From: Isosphaeraceae bacterium
Lineage (GTDB): Bacteria > Planctomycetota > Planctomycetia > Isosphaerales > Isosphaeraceae
DNA: 64,000 bases
NCBI GenBank assembly: GCA_021324445.1
Contig: JAJPJC010000233.1
Span: forward strand, 1-64,000
Direction: 5' to 3'
Of this stretch, positions 56,758 to 64,000 are shown one piece after another. The notes beneath the pieces were generated by a model. It was given only the letters and a program-made list of their open reading frames with translations. It did no database searches and was not told the DNA's origin. The position numbers were made by a program, and so were the translations under genes. The first letter of the stretch is position 1, and the number at the start of each line of letters is the position of its first letter.

Positions 56758-57692
56758 CGGGTTCCGCGGAGTCTGCATCCATGGCGAAGGCGCGAATCTA
56801 CTGGCTGCACTGCCTCTCCCCAACCCACGTCGGCACCGGCCGCGGGGTCGGATACATCGACCTGCCAATCCATCGGGACAAGGTAACCAACTGGCCGGTG
56901 ATTCCCGGCTCGGCGTTCAAGGGGGTCTGGGCCGACCATTACCAGGCCACGGAGACCAAGCGTCGCGACAATCCTGAACTCAGGCTGGCCTTTGGGCTCG
57001 CTTCCACACAGGACCAGGATGCGTCGAACGCCGGTGCCCTCATCCCGACCGATGCACGGCTGGTCTGCCTCCCCGTGCGCAGCTTCCAGGGGACGTTCGC
57101 CTGGTGCACCTCGGCGCTGGCGCTGAAGCTGCTCCGGCGAGACCTCGCCCTGGCGGGCGAGCAGGATCCTCCGCCGGAATCGGCCGGACCCGAGGCCGGC
57201 ACGGTGCTGCACTCCAGGGAGTCGGTCCTGACAGAAGGGGGCAGGATCTACCTCGAAGACCTGGATTTCGCGGCCAAGACGACCGACGAGACCGATCGAT
57301 GGGCTCAATGGATCGCGCGCCGGGTCTTCCCCGACGACGCCCCGTGGAAGGACGAGTTCCGACGGCGGTTCGCCGTCTTGCCCGACGTGGTGTTCGACTT
57401 CCTGACCGAGACCGGAACGGAAGTGACGGCGCGGGTCAAGATCAAGGACGACACGAAGACGGTCGCCGATCAGGCCCTCTGGAATGAGGAGGCACTGCCG
57501 GCGGAGACGATCCTCGCCGGACTCATCGCGTGCGACCGGGTCTATGCCAAGGACGCCGGCGAGGTCACCCAGGAGGGCTTGCTCGCGCGGTACGCGAACG
57601 ATCCGCTGACTCTCCAGATCGGCGGCAAGGCGACGGTCGGTCGTGGTCGAGTTCGCTGCGTATTCACGGCGATGAACGGGGGTGCCCAGTGA
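56754..57692 (+). CDS. cmr4: Type III-B CRISPR backbone protein Cmr4 (Cas7)
   Basis: 312 residues. Cmr4 forms the repeated backbone and cuts target RNA every six bases. The N-terminal RAMP signature is LHCLSPTHVGTGRGVGYIDLPIHRD, in which Asp36 corresponds to the catalytic aspartate of the family, followed by WPVIPGSAFKGVW. The middle has IPTDARLVCLPVRSFQGTFAW, and the glycine loop QIGGKATVGRGRVRC is near the end. The retained aspartate predicts active RNA cleavage. The start is a GTG (GTGA overlap with cmr3); an ATG nine codons later is the alternative. Confidence 0.93.
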   Translation: MTGSAESASMAKARIYWLHCLSPTHVGTGRGVGYIDLPIHRDKVTNWPVIPGSAFKGVWADHYQATETKRRDNPELRLAFGLASTQDQDASNAGALIPTDARLVCLPVRSFQGTFAWCTSALALKLLRRDLALAGEQDPPPESAGPEAGTVLHSRESVLTEGGRIYLEDLDFAAKTTDETDRWAQWIARRVFPDDAPWKDEFRRRFAVLPDVVFDFLTETGTEVTARVKIKDDTKTVADQALWNEEALPAETILAGLIACDRVYAKDAGEVTQEGLLARYANDPLTLQIGGKATVGRGRVRCVFTAMNGGAQ

Positions 57693-58075
57693 ACGTCCAG
57701 ACCACCAGCCAGCGAATGGCCCAGGCGGCCTACAATCGGATCCGGGCCAGGAAACCGGACGAGAAATACCGGAGCTTCGCTCGCAGTTTCCCGACGTTGA
57801 TCCATTCCTGCGGGCTGGCCCAATCGTTGGCGTTCGCGCTGGCCAAGAAGGAACATCACGCGGACTACGCCGAAGATCTCGCCACGGTCCTGGCCGCCGC
57901 CGGTCATGAACAGATTCACACGGCCCAGCAGCTCGCCGACCGGATCCGCGATGATCTCTGGGTCACTCAGTACATTCGGATCAGCCGAGATGCCCTGGCG
58001 GCGGCCGTGTGGCTGAAGCGGTACGTCGAGGCGGCCGACGATGGGAATCCTCCGAAACAGGGGGCGGGATCATGA
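57689..58075 (+). CDS. cmr5: Type III-B CRISPR small subunit Cmr5
   Basis: 128-residue all-helical small subunit (Cas11-like) that lines the inner filament and helps hold target RNA. It shows QRMAQAAYNRIRARKPDEKY, FPTLIHSCGLAQSLAFALAKK and AAVWLKRYVEAAD, the usual Cmr5 pattern. The GTG start lies in a GTGA overlap with cmr4, and the stop overlaps cmr6. Confidence 0.9.
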   Translation: MNVQTTSQRMAQAAYNRIRARKPDEKYRSFARSFPTLIHSCGLAQSLAFALAKKEHHADYAEDLATVLAAAGHEQIHTAQQLADRIRDDLWVTQYIRISRDALAAAVWLKRYVEAADDGNPPKQGAGS

Positions 58076-59181
58076 GAAGACCCATCATCCAGCTTGCTAC
58101 CCCCGGGCGGGACCGCAGGCCCCAGGGTCAGCATCCCGGCCTGATCCTCCAACGGTACTTGACCAGGCCGGTTGCCGAGAAGGATGGCGGCTCGACCGAG
58201 AAGGGAAAGATTCTCCGCGCGGCGGCCCAATCCGCCCAGAATGAGGCGCTACGGCACATCTACGCCTTGGCTTTCGATCGATGGACCAAGAGTCCTTCCG
58301 GCGGCGGCCCGCATCGGTCCGAGGACTTGAAGACGGCCGGTCGCTTGATCGTCGGGTTGGGTTCAGAGAACGTCCTGGAGACCGGGATTCGCTTGCATCA
58401 CACCTACGGGCTGCCGATCATCCCGGGATCGGCCCTGAAGGGGCTTGCATCCCACTACTGCGCCCAGGTCTGGGGACAAGCAGGGGGGAACCACCTTTTT
58501 CAGAAGGGACGGGACTATCACCGATTGTTGTTCGGTACCACCGACGATGGGGGGGTAATCCGCTTCCACGATGCCTGGGTCCTGCCTGAAAGCATCCACG
58601 ACGGCTGCTTGCGCCTCGATGTCATGACGCCGCACCACCCCGACTGGCAGAGGGAGCAGGAGAAGGCGCCGCCCACTGACTTCGACAGCCCCACGCCGAT
58701 CCCGTTTCTCTCCGTGGCGGGGGCCTTCCGCGTCACAATCTCCTGGGCCGGACCTGCCGCCGATTCGCAGGCTGAGAAGTGGACCGATCTGGCATTCACC
58801 CTCTTGAAGACCGCCTTGCAGGACTGGGGAGTCGGAGGCAAGACCAGCAGCGGCTATGGCCGGCTGGTTCCTCTGGAGGTCCTCACGGGCAAAGTGGCCG
58901 ATCGCCAGTCCGTCGCGGCGGTGCCGATTCCCTCCCGACCGGAACCGAAGCATGAACGCGGGGAGCGGATCACGGTCACGCGAATCGCCGACCCCAAGGG
59001 GAAGGTGAAGTTTCAGGCCGATGACGGTCTCATCGGGCACTTCGCCGGTGAGACGCCACCCAGCGTCGATGTCGGCCAGACCATTCCGGTCTGGGTCGCC
59101 AATGTGAGCCCCCAGGGATACACGTTCACTCAAGCCCAACCCAAGATCAGCAAGCCGACTGGGAAGCCGAGGAGAAGATGA
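58072..59181 (+). CDS. cmr6: Type III-B CRISPR RAMP protein Cmr6 with C-terminal extension
   Basis: 369 residues. Cmr6 is a RAMP at the end of the Cmr filament next to Cmr1. It shows GSENVLETGIRLHHTYGLPIIPGSALKGLASHY, the family's conserved block, IRFHDAWVLPES, DFDSPTPIPFLSV and the glycine loop DWGVGGKTSSGYGRL. This ordinary core ends near residue 275. About 85 further residues follow (ERITVTRIADPKGKVKFQ, IGHFAGETPP, IPVWVANVSPQGYTF) that look like a small beta-barrel and are not part of a minimal Cmr6. The ATG at 58072 overlaps cmr5 (ATGA); the stop overlaps the CARF nuclease gene (ATGA). Confidence 0.92.
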   Translation: MRRPIIQLATPGRDRRPQGQHPGLILQRYLTRPVAEKDGGSTEKGKILRAAAQSAQNEALRHIYALAFDRWTKSPSGGGPHRSEDLKTAGRLIVGLGSENVLETGIRLHHTYGLPIIPGSALKGLASHYCAQVWGQAGGNHLFQKGRDYHRLLFGTTDDGGVIRFHDAWVLPESIHDGCLRLDVMTPHHPDWQREQEKAPPTDFDSPTPIPFLSVAGAFRVTISWAGPAADSQAEKWTDLAFTLLKTALQDWGVGGKTSSGYGRLVPLEVLTGKVADRQSVAAVPIPSRPEPKHERGERITVTRIADPKGKVKFQADDGLIGHFAGETPPSVDVGQTIPVWVANVSPQGYTFTQAQPKISKPTGKPRRR

Positions 59182-60356
59182 AAGTCCTTTGCTGTCTTCT
59201 TTCAGATCAGCATGTCCCCAATCTATTATCAATCCAGCATCATCGCCCCGACCGCCTGGTGCTGATCGAGTCGGTCGCGATGAAGAAGAAAGATGCTGCG
59301 AGGAATCTCCTCGAGGCCTTGAAGCTGGGTGGGCTCGACTACGACCAACGATGCGACGTCGAGATCCTGGATCGGGAGGACCACCTCCCCACGATCCAAG
59401 TGGCGTTGCAACGTGCGTGCGATAAGCATCCAAACGTGGATTGGATAGTCAATTTGACGGGCGGGACGAAGCCGATGAGCATCGCGGCATACGAGTTCGT
59501 CAAGTCACAGCGCGGGAGACACATCTATACAAACGTGTACAGACCTGCGGAGTTCCTCGACCTCGAGACCGGTCTCAAGGAGGAGGGCTCTCACCACCTG
59601 ACGATCCGGGAGTTTCTCGCAGGTTACGGCTTCGTGTCTCGCAAGTCGGATCAGAAGATCGCGGAGGCCGAAGCGAGAGCGCGCGCCGGGTGGGATTGTG
59701 CTCGAAACATCGCGGAGGACGTGCAACCGGAAGACTTGCTCATACTGGAGGACGACGAGCGTAAGAAGGCAAGAGAGAGGGGCTGTCGAATATCCCGGGG
59801 TCAACTCCGCCCTCCTTCGGAATCGGCTCGCCGTGCACTCGTCGACCTCTTCGGATTGGACTCGGATCTTTGCGGCCAGGTTGATAAGTATGCCGCAAGG
59901 TTCCTCACCGGTGGATGGCTCGAGGAGTTCCTCTGGGGTGTGATCGAGCGACACCAGGATTCGCTGCAAGTTTGGAACGTGCGGCTGGGGGTCGAGGTTG
60001 CAAGGAAAGGCGATAGCTCCGGGAACGACCTGGACATCGCGTTCATACGCAACCACGGCTTGGCGATGGTCGAGTGCAAGTCCGGAGGGCAGGAACACGA
60101 CCCGTCCGGCGAAATCCTGTACAAGGTCGAGGCGGTCAAGCGACAATTTGGGGCGATCCGAGTCCAATCGATCCTGGCCACGACGTCCGACAAAATCCTC
60201 GAGCAGAACGGCTCCTTGAAAACGACCTTCGAGAATCGCGCCGATATCTATCAGTGCCGGATCTTGTCGCGGGCGGAGATTCGCAGACTGGGGAAAGAGG
60301 CCGACTCGGCGGACGAGGTCAGACGGATCTTGTTCGACCCGGTCGGTCAGGCCTGA
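59178..60356 (+). CDS. CARF-domain PD-(D/E)XK nuclease (Card1/Can2-like)
   Basis: 392 residues. The N-terminal CARF domain (MKVLCCLLSDQHVPNLLSI, and NLTGGTKPMSIAAYE with TGGTK at 94-98) should bind cyclic tetra-adenylate. The C-terminal PD-(D/E)XK nuclease domain has GGWLEEFLW (Glu249), NDLDIAF (Asp284/286) and MVECKSGG (Glu299, Lys301). Order, motifs and length match the Card1/Can2 (DUF1887) family, activated nucleases that cut nucleic acids nonspecifically. It overlaps cmr6 by 4 bp and is therefore transcribed and translated with the effector complex. It is the likely executioner of the system. Confidence 0.9.
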   Translation: MKVLCCLLSDQHVPNLLSIQHHRPDRLVLIESVAMKKKDAARNLLEALKLGGLDYDQRCDVEILDREDHLPTIQVALQRACDKHPNVDWIVNLTGGTKPMSIAAYEFVKSQRGRHIYTNVYRPAEFLDLETGLKEEGSHHLTIREFLAGYGFVSRKSDQKIAEAEARARAGWDCARNIAEDVQPEDLLILEDDERKKARERGCRISRGQLRPPSESARRALVDLFGLDSDLCGQVDKYAARFLTGGWLEEFLWGVIERHQDSLQVWNVRLGVEVARKGDSSGNDLDIAFIRNHGLAMVECKSGGQEHDPSGEILYKVEAVKRQFGAIRVQSILATTSDKILEQNGSLKTTFENRADIYQCRILSRAEIRRLGKEADSADEVRRILFDPVGQA

Positions 60357-60369
60357 CAGGAAGATCCCC

Positions 60370-60660
60370 ATGGAACCCGTGGTCTTCTACTCCATCGGCG
60401 TCTCTCAACCGATTGCTCCGGACGAACCCTTGCCGCTGCTCCCGGAGATCCCGCGCGGTTGCTTGGTGGTCATCGAAGGCCGCGCCCCGATCTGGCGCTA
60501 CGGCATGGCCTTCCACCGCCTGCACGGCTCGCCTGCTGGGGCGATTGCTGTGTATGATCCACGCCTCGGCGCGGTCGTGGTGGCCTCCCATAGCGCCGGA
60601 TGGCGGGAGGGACAGATCCTGGATGTCAGTTCGCCGGGCTCGGGAGTGGGAGCGGGATGA
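60370..60660 (+). CDS. csx3: Csx3-like (Crn3-type) ring nuclease
   Basis: 96 residues. The Csx3 signature is clear: LVVIEGRAPIWRYGMAFHRLHGSP followed by GAIAVYDPRLGAVVVASHSAGWREGQIL, with Asp63 and His74 spaced like the acidic and histidine residues of the Archaeoglobus protein. Csx3 degrades cyclic tetra-adenylate and so turns off CARF effectors. It starts 13 bp after the CARF nuclease, probably in the same transcript. It is short, with no fused kinase or other domain. Confidence 0.85.
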   Translation: MEPVVFYSIGVSQPIAPDEPLPLLPEIPRGCLVVIEGRAPIWRYGMAFHRLHGSPAGAIAVYDPRLGAVVVASHSAGWREGQILDVSSPGSGVGAG

Positions 60661-60864
60661 TGCGCGGCAAGTCCACTGGTCGATCAACAGGAGCGCCAAG
60701 GCGGAGTGCAGGTAACCGTGGCGTGAGGAAGTCCCTGGGCGGCCCCACAGCTATCACGGATCTCAAGGGGGGTGATTCTCGTGTGCCCAACCTAGAGCGG
60801 CTCACAGTTGGATTGCGCACAGGGAGAGCCGATCTTCGGCGGCCCGTAGGGCCGCAGGAGCCCA

Positions 60865-60997
60865 GCCCCGGGTGAAACCCGGGTCCGCGGCGCAAGCCCC
60901 AGTCCCCGCGGCCTGAAGGGCCGCAGGAAACCCTGCGGCACCCCTTTAGGGTGCAGGCGCAGGGCGCGGGGCACCCGAGACCCGGCGTTCCACGCCG
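60865..60997. repeat. Cluster of short palindromes downstream of csx3
   Basis: Consecutive hairpins: CCCGGGT-gaa-ACCCGGG (60865-60881), GCGGCC-tgaag-GGCCGC (60906-60922), GCAGG-aaac-CCTGC (60921-60934), CACCC-cttta-GGGTG (60937-60951) and CCCGGCG-ttcca-CGCCGGG (60979-60997). The units differ in sequence and spacing. They resemble dispersed REP-like elements and might also end the CRISPR operon transcript. Confidence 0.65.
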
Positions 60998-61338
60998 GGC
61001 TTTGTTCCTGCGACCCTTCGGGCTGCCGGAAGAGGTCGTCTGGGCCTCGGGCTGGGATCGATCTCTCGTCACGCGCCCTGCGCGGGCGCAACCCAACCGA
61101 GAGGCGCTCGAGCCGCTTCCGGTGCGCGAACGCGGCTGCAGGCTTGGAAGCTGAGTGGCCGATGCCGCCCGATCCGGCGTGAATTGCCCTTCTCGCGGCG
61201 GTTGCTCAGTCGCGGGTCGGTCGGAATGGGGCACGAGTGCCGACTTGACACCTGGTCAAGAGCCGAAACCGGTGTCGGTGCCAACTTCCCTGGTGCGGTT
61301 CGGGCCAGACCACCCGCCCGGCGCGCCTACGACCGGCC

Positions 61339-61398
61339 ATGAGGGTTCTTTGCTGTTTACTGCCACCCCGGCATGGTCCTCGCCTGGTAAGATCGGTG
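61339..61398 (+). pseudogene. Possible relic of a second CARF-effector gene (N-terminal fragment)
   Basis: ATG at 61339 encodes MRVLCCLLPPRHGPRLVRS, compared with MKVLCCLLSDQHVPNLLSI at the start of the CARF nuclease. About 26 of the first 37 bases match (atgagggttctttgctgttt against atgaaagtcctttgctgtct), with several differences at third positions. The similarity then fades and no CARF TGGTK motif follows. A chance match to a hydrophobic start cannot be excluded. Confidence 0.35.
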
Positions 61399-61470
61399 CG
61401 AACGTTCCTTCCCCGAGCGGGCACACCCAGCCCCGGCCCCGAAGCCCGGCCCACGACATTGAGGCTTCAA

Positions 61471-61530
61471 CATCATCGCTGGGTCAGAACCGCTCTTGTA
61501 CCTGCGCCGAAGGGGCTGCAACAGATCAGT
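61471..61530. repeat. Dispersed repeat shared with 16364-16424
   Basis: CATCATCGCTGGGTCAGAAC at 61471 onward, through CCTGCGCCGAAGGGG and CAACAGATCAG, aligns with CATCATCACCGGGCCAGAAA, CCTGCCCCGAAGGGG and CAACAAACCAG at 16364-16424. The downstream CCCAAGGCTTGCCCAAGG corresponds to the CCCAGGGCAACGCCCTGGG hairpin but is degenerate. It shows that these repeats are a genome-wide family. Confidence 0.65.
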
Positions 61531-61561
61531 TCCCAAGGCTTGCCCAAGGAAGCCTCGGGGC

Positions 61562-62068
61562 TCAGTGCAACACGATCTGCCCGGTCACCGTCCAGGAGAA
61601 AAACCATTCCGGGTCGAGGAGGGTGAACGGATCGTTGATCGCCACGACCTGAAGCGGCTCGTCCGCCGGCTGCGCGCCCGCAAAGCGACCCGTCCCACCC
61701 TCGACCACGAAGTCGCCCTGCCAGATCGCCACAAAGGTCGTGGCGTCGAGCGGAAAGAGTTCAACCTGGCCGGCCCCACTGAAAAGCAGTGTGTCGCCAT
61801 TGGCGGCGACCGTTTCCTGGGGAACCGTGAGCCACCAATCGAAGATCAACGGGTTGGCCGTGGGCGCGATCGCCACGTTTCCGGAGAACGTGAGGTTGCC
61901 CAGGTGCGTTCCCACTCCCGTGCCGCTATAATCGCCGGTGGCGGGGAAATAGCCGCCCGTTCCCTGGCTCTTGTAAGGAACTGACTGCGCCAGCGACACG
62001 CTGGCGGTCGTGCCGAGGGACAAGGCGATGAAGGCGAACACGAACACGAAGCGCAGACGCTGACTCAT
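61562..62068 (-). CDS. Small secreted protein, paralogue of the next upstream gene
   Basis: 168 residues: signal peptide (RFVFVFAFIALSLGTTASVSLAQS), then a beta-rich domain with GGYFPATGDYSGTGVG, ANGDTLLFSGAGQVELFP, FVAIWQGDFVVEGGTGRFAGA and a C-terminal FSWTVTGQIVLH. The ATG at 62068 has GGAG upstream. The same blocks in the same order occur in the protein at 62251-62826. Function unknown; the fold suggests an exported beta-barrel-like domain, as in allene-oxide-cyclase-like proteins, an uncertain comparison. Confidence 0.75.
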   Translation of the reverse strand: MSQRLRFVFVFAFIALSLGTTASVSLAQSVPYKSQGTGGYFPATGDYSGTGVGTHLGNLTFSGNVAIAPTANPLIFDWWLTVPQETVAANGDTLLFSGAGQVELFPLDATTFVAIWQGDFVVEGGTGRFAGAQPADEPLQVVAINDPFTLLDPEWFFSWTVTGQIVLH

Positions 62069-62250
62069 GCGAAGGACTCCTGGAGCGGAAGAATTCGGGC
62101 CGTGGACGGCCGAGACTCCGCGCCCGCCCGTCCCGAGACACCTCGGGAGGGATCCGGCGGGACGCGGCAGTCCGTCCGAAGAGGAAGGGAGAACCGAAGG
62201 CGACTCACCAACCGACATCGTCGCTGGAGCAGAACTCGGGTGAATGGGGC

Positions 62251-62826
62251 TCAGTGCCCGTTCGCGAATGTCAGCGAGCCTTCCCCCGACCAGGAGTAGC
62301 CGACAGGATCGAAGGCCCCCAGCACGAACGGCTCGGTCACGGCGACCATGATGAAGCTGCCGCCGATCACCTTGGCGAACCGCCCGGTGCACAGCTCCGG
62401 GACCGGATTGAATTCGGCGACCCAGACGGCAACAAAGAGACCACCGGGGATGGGAAAGAGGGTAACCTGGCCCGGCTCGGCCGCGCCGTTGGTTGTGTCG
62501 CCGTAAGTGAAGGCCAGCTCGTCTCCGTTGCCGGCGACGAACACAAACGGCACCGCGCTATCGAAATCGGCCGTCGTCGGTCCGGTGAATCCCAGAAGCT
62601 GGACCTCGCCCGCGCCGGAGTAGTGTCCCAGCTCCGTGGCCTCGCCGGTCGCATCGTGAAACACCGGGACGAATGGCACGACGGGGACGTAATCCGCGGT
62701 TCCTGCGCCGGTGACCTTGAAGGGTTTGACCACCTGTGCTTGCGTCTGGGGACTCGCCAGGACGAGGCCCACAACCAGCATGACCAGGGAGGACAGAGCC
62801 GAAGTGCATCGAGACCTACGAATCAT
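62251..62826 (-). CDS. Small secreted protein, paralogue of the following gene
   Basis: 191 residues with a signal peptide (LSSLVMLVVGLVLASPQTQAQ) and a beta-rich domain: GHYSGAGEVQLLGF, GNGDELAFTYGDT, LFVAVWVAEFNPVPELCTGRFAKV and a C-terminal GYSWSGEGSLTF. The ATG at 62826 has GGAGGT eight bases upstream. It is tandem with the paralogue at 61562-62068 on the same strand, with a 182-bp gap, and is the upstream member of the pair. No enzyme motif is seen. Confidence 0.75.
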   Translation of the reverse strand: MIRRSRCTSALSSLVMLVVGLVLASPQTQAQVVKPFKVTGAGTADYVPVVPFVPVFHDATGEATELGHYSGAGEVQLLGFTGPTTADFDSAVPFVFVAGNGDELAFTYGDTTNGAAEPGQVTLFPIPGGLFVAVWVAEFNPVPELCTGRFAKVIGGSFIMVAVTEPFVLGAFDPVGYSWSGEGSLTFANGH

Positions 62827-63256
62827 CGGGGAACCTCCAAGTCCGCGTGGAGAGAAGGCCCAAGGACTCGCCGCGCGGACCAGGCGGCGAAATTGGCGAT
62901 ATCAATCTCGTCCCGTACGAGAGCCAGATCGGACGGGCCGCGCGTCGCCCGTTCCCCCGATCGACCTCGATCGCGATCATCGGGGCGCCCCACGTTGCCC
63001 GGCGACGCCCGGTTGCCTCCGAGAGATGATCCTGCCGGCCGGCCCGAAAGGTTACAGGTCTCGACGATCTTTTCGGGTTGCTGGACCGGGGTGGGCTCAC
63101 CTGGCGATGGTGACGGGCTCGTCCCGGCGGCGCTCGAGGCGATTGACGAACCAGACGGTCCATGACAGGATCGCCGGGCCAGGGCGGAAAAAATGGCCGC
63201 TTTCCTGTAACCTGGGGCGAGTTCCGGCAGGATTCACCCCAGGAGGTGCTGCGCCG
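62827..63256. other. 430-bp divergent intergenic region
   Basis: Between the secreted protein gene (minus) and the sigma factor gene (plus). Near the sigma gene, GGAAAAAAT (63186-63194) and CCTGTAACC (63204-63212) stand out in the GC-rich background and could be part of its promoter. No gene, RNA or repeat is seen in the rest. Confidence 0.35.
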
Positions 63257-63892
63257 ATGGGTCCTCACGACCCCGAGACCGAGGCCCTGATCCGCGACGC
63301 CGTCCGGGGCGACGAGCGCGCTCGACACCAGCTCCTGGACCGCCATCGCGGCCAGTTGCGCCGGATGGTGGCCCTGCGGCTCGATCGCCGGCTGGCCCCC
63401 CGCCTCGATCCCTCCGATATCGTCCAGGAAGCGCTCGCCGACGCCGCCGGCAAGCTGGACGACTACCTCCGCGATCCGCCGCTGCCGTTCTACCCCTGGC
63501 TTCATCGCCTGGCCGCCGAGCGGCTCGTCCAGGCCCACCGTCGCCACCTCAAAGCCCAGGCCCGCACCGTCGGCCGCGAGCACCCGGGCGGACTGCCCCT
63601 GCCCGACGAGTCGGCCCTGCAACTGGCCGAGCGGCTGGTGGCCAGCGGCACCAGCCCCAGCCGGCGCCTGCTCCGCGATGAGCTGCGGCAGCAGGTGCGC
63701 GCGGCCCTGATGCGGCTGGCGCCCAACGACCGCGAGGTCCTGGTGATGTGCTACCTGGAGGGCCTGGCCTTCGCCGCGATCGCCGCCATCCTGGGCATCA
63801 CCGAGAACGCCGCCAAGGTCCGCCACTTCCGGGCCCTGGAGCGGATCCGTAAACTGATGGAGCACGACGATGGTGGGGAGCTGGGGCGATGA
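63257..63892 (+). CDS. ECF-type RNA polymerase sigma factor
   Basis: 211 residues. Region 2 is seen in LLDRHRGQLRRMVALRLDRRLAPRLDPSDIVQEAL and FYPWLHRLAAERLVQAHRRHLKA. Region 4 is ALMRLAPNDREVLVMCYLEGLAFAAIAAILGITENAAKVRHFRALERI. The ATG at 63257 has a strong AGGAGGTG site nine bases upstream, which settles the start despite a longer open frame. It overlaps the next gene by 4 bp (ATGA). Confidence 0.92.
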   Translation: MGPHDPETEALIRDAVRGDERARHQLLDRHRGQLRRMVALRLDRRLAPRLDPSDIVQEALADAAGKLDDYLRDPPLPFYPWLHRLAAERLVQAHRRHLKAQARTVGREHPGGLPLPDESALQLAERLVASGTSPSRRLLRDELRQQVRAALMRLAPNDREVLVMCYLEGLAFAAIAAILGITENAAKVRHFRALERIRKLMEHDDGGELGR

Positions 63893-64000
63893 ACGTCTTC
63901 CGCGACGGGGAAGGCCGGGAGGAATCCAGCCCGGACGACTCGCTGCTGGTCGAATGGGCCGCCGAGCTGGCCGACCGGGTCCGGGCCGGCGAGCCCGTCG
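63889..64000 (+). CDS. Start of a gene coupled to the ECF sigma factor (partial, probably kinase)
   Basis: 37 codons before the window ends: an ATG overlapping the sigma stop, then DSLLVEWAAELADRVRAGEPV. This short helical opening, ahead of an AxHPE-type motif, is how planctomycete membrane Ser/Thr kinases that follow ECF genes usually begin; the kinase domain itself is outside the window. The kinase call is therefore inference from context. Confidence 0.5.
   Translation, partial: MNVFRDGEGREESSPDDSLLVEWAAELADRVRAGEPV

Larger units (their letters stand above)
60661..61561. other. 900-bp gene-poor region downstream of csx3
   Basis: No convincing gene. It holds a run of palindromic units at about 60835-61025, a possible CARF gene relic at 61339-61398 and a dispersed repeat at 61471-61530. 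No regularly spaced identical repeats are present, so it is not a CRISPR array. The stretch 61030-61330 shows nothing recognisable. Confidence 0.6.

Noticed and set aside
60600-60875. Open frame overlapping the end of csx3 and running into palindromes
   Set aside because: It has no recognisable protein features, no ribosome-binding site, and its second half is repeat DNA.
60835-61025. Possible CRISPR array next to the Cmr genes
   Set aside because: The repeated units are different palindromes with unequal spacing. No identical direct repeat of 25-40 bp with regular spacers is present.
61155-61652. 165-codon plus-strand open frame downstream of csx3
   Set aside because: It crosses a dispersed repeat, runs antisense into a real secreted-protein gene and shows no domain or codon pattern of a gene.

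Overview
The window is GC-rich DNA that looks chromosomal and points to a planctomycete, most likely of the Isosphaeraceae type. The signs are: two secreted c-type cytochrome genes of the PSCyt1/DUF1549/DUF1553 class, one with a DUF1501 partner; ECF sigma factors next to membrane Ser/Thr kinases; a DUF1559 domain; very large exported proteins with an N-terminal LExRxLLS motif; several Uma2 proteins; and GTG/TTG starts. This is a family-level inference; no rRNA or tRNA gene was seen to anchor it.

Layout. 1-4.1 kb: end of a urease operon (ureC partial, ureF, ureG, ureD; no ureE seen). 4.2-5.8 kb: a Uma2 protein and a small gene overlapping a nucleotidyltransferase-like gene. 5.9-8.5 kb: a TatD-type hydrolase and an MFS carrier, the latter ending at the edge of a 254-bp element with 13-bp terminal inverted repeats. 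8.8-12.4 kb (minus): Uma2, membrane Ser/Thr kinase, RMD1/DUF155 protein. 12.6-15.9 kb (minus): BlaI repressor and a BlaR1/M56-DUF1559 fusion. 16.1-21.0 kb: UPF0175 protein, two palindromic repeat clusters, ECF sigma factor, kinase-TPR protein. 21.2-28.1 kb: two giant exported repeat proteins. 28.2-32.0 kb (minus): molybdate transport genes modC, modB and modA, interrupted by a plus-strand Xre/MbcA/ParS-RES toxin-antitoxin pair. 32.2-35.3 kb: membrane P-loop ATPase, Uma2, and a possible orphan toxin/immunity pair. 35.3-41.2 kb: metallophosphoesterase, WD40 propeller, large carboxypeptidase-regulatory-like protein. 41.2-42.2 kb: duplicated DUF104 antitoxins with one intact PIN toxin and the stub of a second. 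42.3-52.2 kb: two planctomycete cytochrome proteins, a DUF1501 protein and an ABC-2-like permease fusion.

52.4-60.7 kb is the most interesting segment: a compact type III-B CRISPR effector operon, cmr1-cas10(cmr2)-cmr3-cmr4-cmr5-cmr6-CARF nuclease-csx3. Consecutive genes overlap by 4 bp from cmr1 to the CARF nuclease, and a well-formed promoter (TTGGAA, 17 bp, TATAAT) lies upstream. Cas10 keeps its GGDD cyclase motif but has no room for an HD nuclease domain. The two accessory genes are a Card1/Can2-like CARF-PD-(D/E)XK nuclease and a Csx3-like ring nuclease. The expected logic is that target RNA binding makes Cas10 produce cyclic oligoadenylate, the CARF nuclease executes the response, and Csx3 switches it off. 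No cas1, cas2, cas6 or CRISPR array is visible. Downstream, a short plus-strand stretch at 61339 resembles the start of the CARF gene and may be the relic of a second CARF effector, now merged with palindromic repeats.

61.5-64 kb: two related small secreted proteins (minus), then an ECF sigma factor overlapping the start of a further gene cut by the window end.
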